Assembly (NCBI RefSeq): GCF_000620865.1
Contig: NZ_KK211190.1
Location: forward strand, 509,971-573,970
Reading direction: 5' to 3'
Source of the DNA: Exiguobacterium sibiricum 7-3
GTDB taxonomy: Bacteria > Bacillota > Bacilli > Exiguobacteriales > Exiguobacteriaceae
DNA: 64,000 nucleotides
The notes under the pieces are model-generated. The model was given only the letters and a program-made list of their open reading frames with translations. It did no database searches and was not told the DNA's origin. The position numbers and the translations under genes were made by a program. Positions within the stretch are counted from its first letter, which is position 1; each line of letters opens with the position of its first letter. Of this stretch, positions 18,875 through 27,221 are shown piece after piece.

Positions 18875-20485
18875 ATGAATCGGACCTGGTGGAAAGAAGC
18901 TGTTGTCTATCAAGTATATTGGCGCAGTTTTAAGGACTCGGACGGAGATGGGATGGGCGATTTACGCGGGGTGATTGAAAAGTTGGATTACATCGCATCT
19001 CTTGGTGTCGATGTCATCTGGTTAAATCCCTGTTATACATCACCCGATATTGATAACGGGTACGATATTTCCGATTACTATACCATCATGGAAAAAGCGG
19101 GGACGATGTCCGACTTGGAAGAGTTGATTACAGCAGCTCATGAACGGAATCTGAAATTGATTCTTGATTTAGTCGTCAATCATACAAGTGATCAACATGC
19201 GTGGTTTAAGGAATCCCGCAGCAGTCGAACGAACGAGAAAGCCGATTGGTACATTTGGCAGGACGGGGAAAAAGGAACACCTCCGAATAACTGGCGGTCG
19301 TATTTTGCACCGAGCCCGTGGACATGGGATGAGACACGCGAGCAGTATTATTTCCACTCGTTTGCATCGGAGCAACCGGACTTGAACTGGGAACATCCGG
19401 CTGTCCGGGAAGCTGTTTATTCGATGATGCGCTGGTGGGCGGATAAAGGCATCGACGGTTTCCGGATGGACGTCATCAACCTGATCAAGAAACGGGCGAC
19501 GTATGACGATGTCGCGGATCCTTTGGATTTATCGTACTTAGGGAACCAACCGGGCATTCACGAATTGTTGCAGGAGATGCACCAAGAAGTCCTGGCGGGA
19601 ACGGACCTCTTTACGGTCGGTGAAATTCCGTTCGTCGGACCGGAAGACGGATTGCTGTACGTCGGTGAAGAACGGAATGAATTGCGGACGTTGTTTCATT
19701 TTGAGGTCGCAGATGATATGGAGACGATGGATTTGCCACGTTTCAAACAAATTCAAAAACGCTGGCATGAAGCACTTTATCCAAGCGGCGTCGCGTCCCA
19801 GTTTTTGAACAACCATGACCACACGCGTCAGGTGACGCGTTTCGGAAGCGAACGGTATCGCGTCGAAAGTGCCAAGTTGCTGGGGTTGATGCTCCATACG
19901 TTACCCGGCATCCCGTACATTTATCAAGGGGAAGAAATCGGTATGACCGGCATCCGTTTTTCTGATCCGGAGTCCTATCAGGACGTTGCGTTTCGGAATC
20001 AATACGCCGAGCGGGTTGCGACCGGCGAATCACCCGGAACGGTTCTGTCATCGATGCAGTTACGGGCACGTGACAACTCCCGGACACCGATGCAATGGAA
20101 TGCGGATAAAGCAGCCGGTTTTACCGTTTCGATACCGTGGATGACGGTCAATCCGAACTACCGTGAAATCAACGTCGAAGCGGCAGAGCAGGATCCGGAT
20201 TCCGTGCTGGCCTTTTACCGGAAATTAATTGACTTACGGAAAGCACATCCTGTCATGGTTTACGGCATTTATCGTGATTTAGCGATTCAAGATCCGTACT
20301 TGTATGTCTATGAACGGGTCCTTGACGGGTTGGTTTGGCGGATCGTGTTAAATGTCCATGATGAACCGGTTACGACGACGTTCGGATTACCGGAAGAACA
20401 GCTGATTTTAACGAATTATGACACGTCTGACAGGAATCGATTAGCACCGTATGAAGCCCGTTTGTATCGATACGAGATGCCGTAA
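18875..20485 (+). CDS. malL: GH13 alpha-glucosidase / oligo-1,6-glucosidase
   Basis: The 536-residue cytoplasmic glycoside hydrolase family 13 enzyme probably splits maltose, isomaltose or other short alpha-glucosides. Conserved regions are LDLVVNHTS, GFRMDVINLIKK (nucleophile Asp), TVGEIPF (acid/base Glu) and FLNNHDHTR (third carboxylate). The N-terminus DSDGDGMGDLRGV matches the calcium-site loop of oligo-1,6-glucosidases. The ATG at 18875 gives nine bases from AAAGGAG; two ATGs at 18866 and 18869 abut the ribosome site. It is slightly shorter than typical MalL (about 560). No sugar transporter is adjacent. Exact substrate is inferred only. Confidence 0.85.
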   Translation: MNRTWWKEAVVYQVYWRSFKDSDGDGMGDLRGVIEKLDYIASLGVDVIWLNPCYTSPDIDNGYDISDYYTIMEKAGTMSDLEELITAAHERNLKLILDLVVNHTSDQHAWFKESRSSRTNEKADWYIWQDGEKGTPPNNWRSYFAPSPWTWDETREQYYFHSFASEQPDLNWEHPAVREAVYSMMRWWADKGIDGFRMDVINLIKKRATYDDVADPLDLSYLGNQPGIHELLQEMHQEVLAGTDLFTVGEIPFVGPEDGLLYVGEERNELRTLFHFEVADDMETMDLPRFKQIQKRWHEALYPSGVASQFLNNHDHTRQVTRFGSERYRVESAKLLGLMLHTLPGIPYIYQGEEIGMTGIRFSDPESYQDVAFRNQYAERVATGESPGTVLSSMQLRARDNSRTPMQWNADKAAGFTVSIPWMTVNPNYREINVEAAEQDPDSVLAFYRKLIDLRKAHPVMVYGIYRDLAIQDPYLYVYERVLDGLVWRIVLNVHDEPVTTTFGLPEEQLILTNYDTSDRNRLAPYEARLYRYEMP

Positions 20486-20505
20486 ACAGCGGGAACAGTC
20501 AACAA

Positions 20506-20570
20506 AAAAAATCCGGACAACTTCTACTCTTCATTAAGAAATGAGGAGCAGGAAGCTGTCCGGATTTTTT
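20506..20570. terminator. Bidirectional terminator after the alpha-glucosidase
   Basis: Arms AAAAAATCCGGACA (20506-20519) and TGTCCGGATTTTTT (20557-20570) are perfectly complementary. It lies between two converging genes. Confidence 0.92.
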
Positions 20571-20584
20571 GGTCGGACTGATGT

Positions 20585-21313
20585 TCAAGTATAACCATTT
20601 CGTTTTTTCGAGGACAGGACCTGTTCGAACCGATCGACGGCCTGACGCATGTCAAAGCTCGGTGCGACAACGAGCGGTCCGTGACCAACCGCCAGGACGT
20701 CCGGTGTCAATTCCGTTAACTGATGCGCCGATTGAAGCGCCACTTCCTTATCCCACGTCGCAAGGGACGGGAAGGGAAACTGCCATCTTGTATCACCCGA
20801 GACGGCTAAACCGCCTTGGGTTTGGAAGGCGTCACCGGCAATCAAGGTCCGGCTGCCTTCGTGCCAAAGGGAAATCGATCCCGGTGTATGCCCTGGAGAA
20901 GAGATGACACTTAAACTGCCGATCTGTTGACCGCTTTCGAGTAACCGATCAGGACGGGTCTTGATGTTTTTTGGAATGCCGCCTTTAAGAGGTGTCGTTT
21001 CGCCTTCGCGTAACGATTCGTCGCCACTGAGCAGGGCGGCATCCCGATAACTGATGGATACTTCAGCGAGCGGGAAGGCACTCGCTAAAAAATCAAGGGA
21101 ACCGACATGATCGGCATGCGCGTGGGTCAAGATGATGGATTGTAACGGTTTATCAAAAGACTTGATGACGGAATAGATGGCTTTGGCATTCAGTGAGATT
21201 CCTGTATCAATCAAGGTAAGGCTGTCTGCTTCTTCAAATAGGTAACAGTTGACCGGGAAAAAGGACGGGGTCGTTTGCAGTTGATGAAGCCGTTCAATCG
21301 ATGAAATACGCAT
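20585..21313 (-). CDS. Metallo-beta-lactamase-fold hydrolase
   Basis: The 242-residue protein has the HAHADH metal-binding motif (THAHADHVGS), VISSPGHTPGSIS with the third metal ligand, and IAGDAF with the bridging Asp: a complete binuclear site. It resembles YflN/glyoxalase-II-like hydrolases. The ATG at 21311-21313 is preferred because GGGAG lies upstream at normal spacing; the frame is open 23 codons further up without a ribosome site. The substrate is unknown. It follows the SMP-30 gene on the same strand, but a terminator separates them. Confidence 0.82.
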   Translation of the reverse strand: MRISSIERLHQLQTTPSFFPVNCYLFEEADSLTLIDTGISLNAKAIYSVIKSFDKPLQSIILTHAHADHVGSLDFLASAFPLAEVSISYRDAALLSGDESLREGETTPLKGGIPKNIKTRPDRLLESGQQIGSLSVISSPGHTPGSISLWHEGSRTLIAGDAFQTQGGLAVSGDTRWQFPFPSLATWDKEVALQSAHQLTELTPDVLAVGHGPLVVAPSFDMRQAVDRFEQVLSSKKRNGYT

Positions 21314-21382
21314 CCGGGTACACTCCCTCGTCAAAATATTCGCTTCTCTTTCAGTATCGCCTGTTTTAGTACAGGCGTCCAC

Positions 21383-21409
21383 AAAAAAACTCCCTCATCG
21401 AGAGGGAGT
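21383..21409 (-). terminator. Terminator of the SMP-30-family gene
   Basis: An 8-bp stem ACTCCCTC/GAGGGAGT (21389-21396 and 21402-21409) is followed on the minus strand by a run of seven T. Confidence 0.88.
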
Positions 21410-21416
21410 GAATGGA

Positions 21417-22220
21417 TCAATACGTGACTTCGAAAACGGCACCTGCATGCTCTTGATCGTCACCGTCTGCTGCTGAAGTGACCAAAAGACGATCTTCATA
21501 TAGAATCGGGCAGGTCGGGTTTGAAACCGGGAAGTCGATATGAGCAAGTTTTTCGCCTGTGTCAAGATTCCAACGCGTTAGGCATGATCCGGCGTAATGA
21601 GCGATGAAGACATGACCTTCCGTATCTTTTGTCATACCGTCCGGGAAACCGTCTTCGTTCTCTAAGTCGATCGCCACGCGACGGTTCGTCAACGGCTGAT
21701 CCGCTGCATAGTCAAAAGCATAAACTTTTTTCGTCGGCGTATCGATATGATACAGCGTCTTGCCATCCTCTGACCAGACGAGCCCGTTCGAGTTCGTCAA
21801 GTTTTCAAGGAGGACGTCGACTGAGCCGTCATGACGCAGGCGGTAGAGTGAAGCCGTCTCACCGTCTTCTTCATTGATGCTTCCGGCAACATACTGACCC
21901 GACGGATCGAGTTTCCCATCGTTCATCCGGTCCGAAGCAGGAAGCGTCAATTTGGTTTCAAGGGACAGGTGTCCTTCCTTTAAGTCGAACGTTCCGAAAC
22001 CGTGTGCCGACGTGACGCGAAGGAAATCCGGCGCATCCGTCAAAGCGATCGATGTGATGGCACTTGGTAACTGGTAAGGTTTTAAAGCCTCTGTCGTTAA
22101 GTCATATGAAAATAGAAGTTTGCCCGGAATATCGACGAAATAAAATCGTTTTGTTTTGGCGTCGTACACGGGTGATTCCCCGGTCTTACATGCAACATCG
22201 ATAAAAAGTGAAACGGTCAT
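21417..22220 (-). CDS. SMP-30/gluconolactonase/LRE-family protein
   Basis: The 267-residue six-bladed beta-propeller of the SMP-30 family hydrolyses sugar lactones in characterised members. Motifs are GESPVYDAKTKRFYFVDI (including a metal-ligand Glu), SDRMNDGKLDPSG, NGLVWSEDGKTLYHIDT and FPDGMTKDTEG. The DG(K/M) and NG segments carry the divalent-metal ligands. GGGGG precedes the ATG. Its adjacency to the metallo-beta-lactamase gene and opposite the alpha-glucosidase hints at carbohydrate metabolism; the actual lactone is unknown. Confidence 0.85.
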   Translation of the reverse strand: MTVSLFIDVACKTGESPVYDAKTKRFYFVDIPGKLLFSYDLTTEALKPYQLPSAITSIALTDAPDFLRVTSAHGFGTFDLKEGHLSLETKLTLPASDRMNDGKLDPSGQYVAGSINEEDGETASLYRLRHDGSVDVLLENLTNSNGLVWSEDGKTLYHIDTPTKKVYAFDYAADQPLTNRRVAIDLENEDGFPDGMTKDTEGHVFIAHYAGSCLTRWNLDTGEKLAHIDFPVSNPTCPILYEDRLLVTSAADGDDQEHAGAVFEVTY

Positions 22221-22260
22221 CTGATTTCCCCCTACATATACTATGATCTCTATTTGATAA

Positions 22261-22785
22261 TTATCCGTGAATGAACTCGAGGTGTAATTGGAACTTCACG
22301 TCACTGCCGACCAATACACCACCGGCTTCCAGGGCGACGTTCCAAGTGAGATTGTAGTCTTCCCGTTTGATTTTTCCATCGACTTCAAAGCCGGAACGGG
22401 TATTGCCCCAAGGATCGACACCGCTGCCTTCATACTCGACCTTAAACGTTTCTGTCCGCGTGACATCCTTAATCGTCAAGTCACCGGTCACTTCGTATTC
22501 ATCACCGGAGTGTTTTTTGAACGAAGTCACACGGTAAGTAATGTTCGGATACTGCTCGACATCAAAGAAATCAGCTGATTTCAAATGTGTATCACGATCG
22601 TTGCTGCGCGTGTCGATTGTAGCGACCGGAATCGTTACGACAGCAGAGGCGTTTTCTAAATCGTGTGCTTCCCCGCTGACCTCAAAGGTAAAGTCACGGA
22701 ATTCTCCTTTAACTTTTGAAATCATCATGTGTTTGACTGAGAATGTAATGGAGCTGTGGTCCTGATCGAGTTGATACGTAGTCAT
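22261..22785 (-). CDS. yceI: YceI-family lipocalin-like protein
   Basis: The 174-residue protein opens with the family signature YQLDQDHSSITFSVKHMMIS, followed by KGEFRDF, DTRSNDRDTHLKSADFFD and DLTIKDVTR. Characterised YceI proteins form a beta-barrel binding isoprenoids, such as the quinone-like ligand of TT1927b. No signal peptide is seen, so this one looks cytoplasmic, as in many Firmicutes. It lies downstream of cstR on the same strand, but a terminator separates them. Function is unproved. Confidence 0.88.
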   Translation of the reverse strand: MTTYQLDQDHSSITFSVKHMMISKVKGEFRDFTFEVSGEAHDLENASAVVTIPVATIDTRSNDRDTHLKSADFFDVEQYPNITYRVTSFKKHSGDEYEVTGDLTIKDVTRTETFKVEYEGSGVDPWGNTRSGFEVDGKIKREDYNLTWNVALEAGGVLVGSDVKFQLHLEFIHG

Positions 22786-22871
22786 GTTCGGTTCCTCCTC
22801 ATGTTCAAGTCACTTTTAGTCATGCCTTTTATTGTTCCTTTTTATCTCGATTCCAAAACATACGGCGGAAA

Positions 22872-22910
22872 CAAAAATAAGTCCTGCACCGCACCTAAGC
22901 AGAGCAGGAC
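22872..22910 (-). terminator. Terminator after cstR
   Basis: GTCCTGC and GCAGGAC arms (22881-22887 and 22904-22910) are followed on the minus strand by TTATTTTTG. A separate perfect hairpin CGATTCC-AA-GGAATCG (22917-22932) touches the cstR stop codon. Confidence 0.75.
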
Positions 22911-22933
22911 TATTAACGATTCCAAGGAATCGA

Positions 22934-23197
22934 TTAGCGGCTTTTTACCAGTAAATTAACGGCTTCCTTGACCAATTCCTCGGTCTGTCCTTCGCCGGAT
23001 TGTTCCGCCTCTTTGACACACTCAATCAAATTTGAGCTTACGACGACACCAATCGTCCGGTCGATGGCGGAGCGGGCAGCAGACAGTTGGGTGATGACAT
23101 CACGGCAATCCTGCCCTTCTTCCATCATCCGTAAGATACCGCGGAGTTGCCCTTCGATGCGGCTGACCCGGTTCTTCATTTTCCGATCATAATCCAT
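22934..23197 (-). CDS. cstR: CsoR-family persulfide-sensing repressor CstR
   Basis: The 87-residue DUF156 helical repressor. Two conserved cysteines are present (GQDCRDVI near residue 30 and NLIECV near residue 60), but the copper-ligand His of CsoR is replaced by Asn (SSNLIECV). This Cys-Cys, no-His pattern matches staphylococcal CstR, which forms disulfide or polysulfide bridges on exposure to sulfide-derived persulfides and then releases DNA. The sequence is strongly like it (MDYDRKMKNRVSRIEGQLRG start, EAVNLLVKS end). No sulfide-oxidation genes (cstA, cstB, sqr) are adjacent; its targets would be elsewhere or only itself. Confidence 0.85.
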   Translation of the reverse strand: MDYDRKMKNRVSRIEGQLRGILRMMEEGQDCRDVITQLSAARSAIDRTIGVVVSSNLIECVKEAEQSGEGQTEELVKEAVNLLVKSR

Positions 23198-23243
23198 GTA
23201 TTTTCCTCCATTCTGAGATGCAATCCGTCTATTCGATATCTTT

Positions 23244-23273
23244 ATGCTATGCCCATCATGGTATTGCTGTCAA
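23244..23273 (-). promoter_or_regulatory. cstR promoter with CstR-type operator in the spacer
   Basis: On the minus strand TTGACA (23273-23268), 18 bases, TAGCAT (23249-23244). The spacer holds an imperfect palindrome, ATACC-N6-GGCAT (23264-23249), close to the ATACC-N6-GGTAT form recalled for CsoR/CstR-family operators. Binding there would block RNA polymerase, giving autorepression. Confidence 0.55.
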
Positions 23274-23356
23274 TCCAACCGCTTTTTGAGCTATATTTTT
23301 TAGTAGAATAGGGAATATGGATGTGGTGGACAAAAAAATGAAAAAAGATAAAAAAC

Positions 23357-23387
23357 TAAAACGATTTCGCGTCAGCTTGCGTATACT
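23357..23387 (+). promoter_or_regulatory. Possible ECF-type autoregulatory promoter of the sigma operon
   Basis: TAAAAC (23357-23362) is followed after 17 bases by CGTATAC (23380-23386). This resembles ECF sigma promoters, which have an AAC-containing -35 and a CGT -10. A TATACT box (23382-23387) could also serve sigma A, but no good -35 is at the right distance. Confidence 0.35.
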
Positions 23388-23423
23388 ATATGATAAGGCT
23401 GACTGATCACAAGGAGGAGAAGG

Positions 23424-23969
23424 ATGCATACTCAATCCGATGAATCGCTTTATCATGAGATGCGCAGTGGAGATGAACAGGCTCTCGAAGTACTGTATGA
23501 GAAGTACGAAAGGCTATTGTTCTCATTCGCTCATCGCTTTACGAATAATGATCGTTTATCAGAGGAAGTCATTCAAGAAGTCTGGATGAAGATATGGAAC
23601 GGACGGGTCGATTTTAATACCGATAAAGGGAAGTTTTCCTCTTGGGTATTAACGATTACCCGCAATGCAGCGCTCGACTGTCTGAGACGTGAGAAACGCC
23701 AGCCGACGATTGAAGTCGAGGAGCGGGACGGCGGATATGATGAACCGGTCGAACGGACGGTCATCGAGCGTGAAACCGCATCTGAAGTCCGGGATGCCGT
23801 CAGTGAACTGAAACCAGATCAACAAGAGTTAATTGAACTCGTTTATTTTAAAGGAATGACCCAACAGCAAATCTCAGATCAGCTACATGTACCGCTCGGA
23901 ACGGTAAAAACAAGAATCAGGAGTGCCATCCAGGAACTCCGGAAAATATTAGACGGGAGGGAACGTTGA
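23424..23969 (+). CDS. ECF RNA polymerase sigma factor
   Basis: The 181-residue sigma-70-family ECF factor has region 2 (ALEVLYEKYERLLFSFAHRF, then SEEVIQEVWMKIW) and region 4 (helix-turn-helix GMTQQQISDQLHVPLGTVKTR) joined by an acidic linker. It directs RNA polymerase to stress-responsive promoters. AAGGAGG precedes the ATG. Its last codon overlaps the anti-sigma start (TGATG), the classic arrangement of an ECF factor with its cognate regulator. The RskA-like partner suggests a SigK-like group. The inducing signal and the regulon are unknown. Confidence 0.9.
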   Translation: MHTQSDESLYHEMRSGDEQALEVLYEKYERLLFSFAHRFTNNDRLSEEVIQEVWMKIWNGRVDFNTDKGKFSSWVLTITRNAALDCLRREKRQPTIEVEERDGGYDEPVERTVIERETASEVRDAVSELKPDQQELIELVYFKGMTQQQISDQLHVPLGTVKTRIRSAIQELRKILDGRER

Positions 23970-24730
23970 TGGAAGAACGTTGTCATGATTTAATCGACTA
24001 CTTCAACGGAACATTATCAGCTGCCGATCGCGACGCGTTCGAAGCACACTTGGCGACTTGTGATGACTGCAAACAGGCGCTTCAAGAGATGCAAGACTTG
24101 ATGCTACCCATCGCGGAATCACTTCCGGAACGGCCAATACCAACAGGCATGAAGTCACGGATTCTCGGTGAGGTCCTTGGATCAACGAATCAAGAAAGCG
24201 AACCGGGAACAGCACCGGCTTCGAAACCGGTTGTTCAGGAGACCGACCGCGTTTCTGAACTTGATGCAGCACGCTCGAAAAAAGATAAAAAACCTTCTGT
24301 GCCACTCGGTTGGCTCATGAGTATCGCAGCAGCCTTAATCCTGTCGCTTGGTGCCAACGCATACTTTCTTTCGCAAGACGAATCTTCTCCAGCGGAAGAG
24401 TTTGCGATGGACGAAGTCAAAGGAATGGGCAACTTTGAAAGTACGGCCTCCATCAAGGGTTCGAGTATGATTTTTACGAAAGATGATAAAGAGTTCATGC
24501 TTGTCCAACTGAAGGATTTACCGCCACTTAAAGAGGGCGAGTTGTATCAACTATGGACGATTCAAGGCGATACTCCTCGTGCAAACGGTGTAATCGAACA
24601 GGATGGAGAAGCAGCAGCCGTCTTCCCGGTAAAAGGAGATGGAACGATTGATGCGGTTGCGATCACGGTTGAACCGGAACCGGACTTAGAAAAACCGACC
24701 GGTGAAGTCGTTGCCTCCGTCACGTTATAA
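23969..24730 (+). CDS. Transmembrane zinc-type anti-sigma factor (RskA-like)
   Basis: The 253-residue membrane anti-sigma factor starts at the ATG overlapping the sigma stop. An N-terminal zinc anti-sigma fold has HLATCDDC (HxxxCxxC). After an acidic linker there is one transmembrane segment (WLMSIAAALILSLGANAYFL, about residues 113-132), then an extracytoplasmic RskA-type C-terminal domain with LPPLKEGELYQLW and AVAITVEPEPD. It should hold the ECF factor at the membrane until regulated proteolysis or zinc/redox change releases it. Confidence 0.9.
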   Translation: MEERCHDLIDYFNGTLSAADRDAFEAHLATCDDCKQALQEMQDLMLPIAESLPERPIPTGMKSRILGEVLGSTNQESEPGTAPASKPVVQETDRVSELDAARSKKDKKPSVPLGWLMSIAAALILSLGANAYFLSQDESSPAEEFAMDEVKGMGNFESTASIKGSSMIFTKDDKEFMLVQLKDLPPLKEGELYQLWTIQGDTPRANGVIEQDGEAAAVFPVKGDGTIDAVAITVEPEPDLEKPTGEVVASVTL

Positions 24731-24750
24731 AAGCCAGTCTCAATTCATAG

Positions 24751-24782
24751 AAAGGGGTGCAATTTTGATTGCATCCCTTTTT
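24751..24782 (+). terminator. Terminator of the sigma/anti-sigma operon
   Basis: AAAGGGGTGCAAT pairs with ATTGCATCCCTTT (one G-U), followed by T residues. Confidence 0.85.
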
Positions 24783-24922
24783 GCATACGTTTTTCCGAGT
24801 TTATTCGTCTATTTTAGAAAAAAGCCGATCTATTCTAACGAAAGTTTGTCAGAAGACTGAAGAAATACCGACAAGAAGACGATACTAATAGGAATGTCAG
24901 TTAAAAAAGAGAGGCACTTATC

Positions 24923-26965
24923 ATGAATGAATGGATCACCTTAACGAAACACTATGAAGAGACATTGGTCATCCTATCGGTCATCGTCGCCATCGTTGGA
25001 TCCTATGCCTCACTTGAATTAAATCGCCGTTTGGCAAAAGCCGTATCTTTGAAAAAAAGAGCACTGTTTGTGTCCTCCTTGACGATGGGATTATCCATTT
25101 GGGGCATGCATTTTGTTGGGATGGGTGCGTTTGAATTGGCAGTACCGGTCAAATACGACTGGGTGTTGATGTTCTTATCAATCATTCCAGCCGTGACGGC
25201 TGCCTGGATTGCCTTTTATCTCTTATATTATTCAGAGCTGACGAGGAAAAAAGTCATCGTTGCCGGAACGTTAATGGGAACAGGAATTGCGATGATGCAT
25301 TATCTCGGAATGATTGCGATGCAGTTTGATGGGGATATCCGCTATGATGCGGCCTTATTCACGTTATCGATTGTGATTGCCATTACGGTCGCCTATGTCG
25401 CCCTCCTGCTGCTTTATGTGACGCGGCACGTCGATAAAAAACGAATTTTGATTCCTGTTGCGATTTTAATGGGATTCGGCATTTCAACGATGCATTATGT
25501 TGGGATGCTTGGTACGGCATTCTGCATTCCAAGTTCTTCAGGGATAGACATTACAGCCCGTCCCGTCACTTCAAACATATTGAGTGATGTGGCGGTTCCG
25601 GTCTTTTTAATCATTTTGTTGATCGTCGGACTGTATATTCACCTCGAGCGGCGCGCCTTACAGATGATGGCTTACACCGATCATTTGACAGGATTGCATA
25701 ACCGGCGTTGGCTGGATTATCATATGGCGAAAGTTGATGGACAATATAGCCGAACGAAAAAGCAGATGACGATGGCCTTGCTTGATCTGGACGGCTACAA
25801 ATGGATTAACGACACATTTGGATTTGATCAGGGAGATGCTGTCATTCGGCAATTTGCGGACCGGATTAAAGCGTTACTTCGAGAAGACGAGGCTTGTATT
25901 CGTTACAACGGTACGCAGTTTTTTCTGATTCAAAACATTGATCCTGATCTGTTGGAAGAGGCTTTTACGAATGTACTGGAAGCGATTCGACAACCGATTT
26001 TCCTCGACGGACAAGAGATTCATCTGACAGCGACAGTCGGAATCATCGTTCCGAACGAAGAGGATTCGCTGGAGATACGGATTGGTCAGATGGAAAGCGC
26101 CTTACGTGCTGGAAAAAATGAAGGCCGGGACCGTTTCGTCATCTATGATGAACTGCTTCATTCGGATCGTCGGGAACAACAAATTGTCGGATCCTTACGC
26201 CGGGCGATGACGGACTTTAAAGAATTTAATCTCGTCTATCAACCGAAAATCGCGTTGGCAACAGGGAAAGTGGAGCAGGCGGAAGTCCTGATTCGATGGA
26301 ATCATCCGAAATTTGGTTTCATTTCCCCGGCCGAGTTCATTCCGCTCGCTGAAAAATATAGTTTGATTCATCGACTGACCCAGTGGGTGCTGCAAGAAAC
26401 CGTCAAGCAGATGGAAGCCTGGCGGGAAGAGGACCACTTCATCCGTCAAGTCTCCGTCAATTTGTCGGCCATGCATTTCCGGTCGGAATCACATAACCTG
26501 ATGATTAAGGAAATCGTTCATCACTCGTTGAAGAATGGTGGAGAACTGCAGCTTCAGCTGGAAATTACGGAAACGTCTGTCATGGAGAACCTTGAACGGG
26601 CCTTGTTGATGCTCGGAGAATTGAAGCAATTGAGTTTAACGATTGCACTCGATGATTTCGGGACGGGTCTGTCCTCTTTGACCCACCTAAAGCATTTACC
26701 GATTGATATCTTAAAAATTGATAAGTCATTCATTGACGAAGTACCGCATGACGAGAGGGGAACAGCGATTACAGAAATGATTATCCAGCTTGCGAAGAGT
26801 CTCGGGATTGAAGTGGTGGCGGAAGGCGTCGAAACGCTTGAACAACATGAATTCCTGAAACGGCTCGGATGCGACTATGGACAAGGCTACTACTACAGCC
26901 GTCCCGTCAAGGTCAAGGATTTGGACCAACAGACAATCGAGCGAACCGTTTTGAATGTGGTCTGA
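24923..26965 (+). CDS. MHYT-GGDEF-EAL membrane protein, probable c-di-GMP phosphodiesterase
   Basis: The 680-residue protein has seven N-terminal spans carrying three MHYT motifs (MHFVGM, MMHYLGM, MHYVGM), a proposed copper/gas-sensing module. A GGDEF domain follows, but its catalytic motif is replaced by NGTQF although the upstream DLDGYKWIND is kept, so cyclase activity is unlikely. The EAL domain (about 425-670) has EVLIRW in place of EALLRW, ITETSVMEN, DDFGTGLSSL, the catalytic Lys in LKIDKSFI and AEGVET, so it looks able to hydrolyse c-di-GMP. It is a single gene. The degenerate GGDEF may act as a GTP or c-di-GMP regulatory site, as in other hybrids; this is inference. Confidence 0.9.
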   Translation: MNEWITLTKHYEETLVILSVIVAIVGSYASLELNRRLAKAVSLKKRALFVSSLTMGLSIWGMHFVGMGAFELAVPVKYDWVLMFLSIIPAVTAAWIAFYLLYYSELTRKKVIVAGTLMGTGIAMMHYLGMIAMQFDGDIRYDAALFTLSIVIAITVAYVALLLLYVTRHVDKKRILIPVAILMGFGISTMHYVGMLGTAFCIPSSSGIDITARPVTSNILSDVAVPVFLIILLIVGLYIHLERRALQMMAYTDHLTGLHNRRWLDYHMAKVDGQYSRTKKQMTMALLDLDGYKWINDTFGFDQGDAVIRQFADRIKALLREDEACIRYNGTQFFLIQNIDPDLLEEAFTNVLEAIRQPIFLDGQEIHLTATVGIIVPNEEDSLEIRIGQMESALRAGKNEGRDRFVIYDELLHSDRREQQIVGSLRRAMTDFKEFNLVYQPKIALATGKVEQAEVLIRWNHPKFGFISPAEFIPLAEKYSLIHRLTQWVLQETVKQMEAWREEDHFIRQVSVNLSAMHFRSESHNLMIKEIVHHSLKNGGELQLQLEITETSVMENLERALLMLGELKQLSLTIALDDFGTGLSSLTHLKHLPIDILKIDKSFIDEVPHDERGTAITEMIIQLAKSLGIEVVAEGVETLEQHEFLKRLGCDYGQGYYYSRPVKVKDLDQQTIERTVLNVV

Positions 26966-27002
26966 CAGCACATCAGCTCAATCCAACGCATCTCTTTTTA
27001 CG

Positions 27003-27213
27003 TATACTAGATAAGCACACGAGGAATATGTGTGCGAACATGGGGGACGCAATGGCTTCGTGAACAGATTCCGGGCAGGAATTTGTTCGACTTGTGCAAG
27101 ATGCAGACAGAATCGCCGTACATTTCGATAGTTGCTAAGCTCTCTACTCAATCCAGTACCTGTCTGTCCATCACACTACAAAGGCAGCTTTCCACGAGGG
27201 AAGCTGCCTTTTT
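27003..27213 (+). ncRNA. Candidate ~200-nt small RNA with own -10 box and terminator
   Basis: TATACT at 27003-27008 is followed by structured sequence without a credible gene. GCACAC/GTGTGC (27015-27020 with 27030-27035) forms a hairpin. An 11-bp hairpin lies at 27062-27072/27078-27088 with a GGGCA loop and one G-U. CAGACAG (27104-27110) can pair with CTGTCTG (27160-27166). It ends in a strong terminator (27181-27213). Size and layout would fit a 6S-like or other regulatory RNA, but no conserved core is recognised. The -35 region is weak. Confidence 0.45.
27181..27213. terminator. Terminator between the candidate small RNA and the YqkB-like gene
   Basis: AAAGGCAGCTTCC-type arms (AGGCAGCTTTCC with GGGAAGCTGCCT) enclose a short loop and are followed by seven T on the plus strand. 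The A run on the other flank lets it also serve the converging gene ending at 27222. Confidence 0.88.
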
Positions 27214-27221
27214 TTATCGTC

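Noticed and set aside
22917-22932. Perfect inverted repeat CGATTCC-AA-GGAATCG as an operator or insertion-sequence end
   Set aside because: It directly follows the cstR stop and precedes a T-tailed hairpin, so it reads best as part of the 3' end; no transposase or second end is near.
27030-27062. An 11-codon ORF (ATG TGT GCG ...) inside the candidate small RNA
   Set aside because: GAGG lies only three bases before the ATG, the peptide has no recognisable feature, and the start sits in a hairpin arm.
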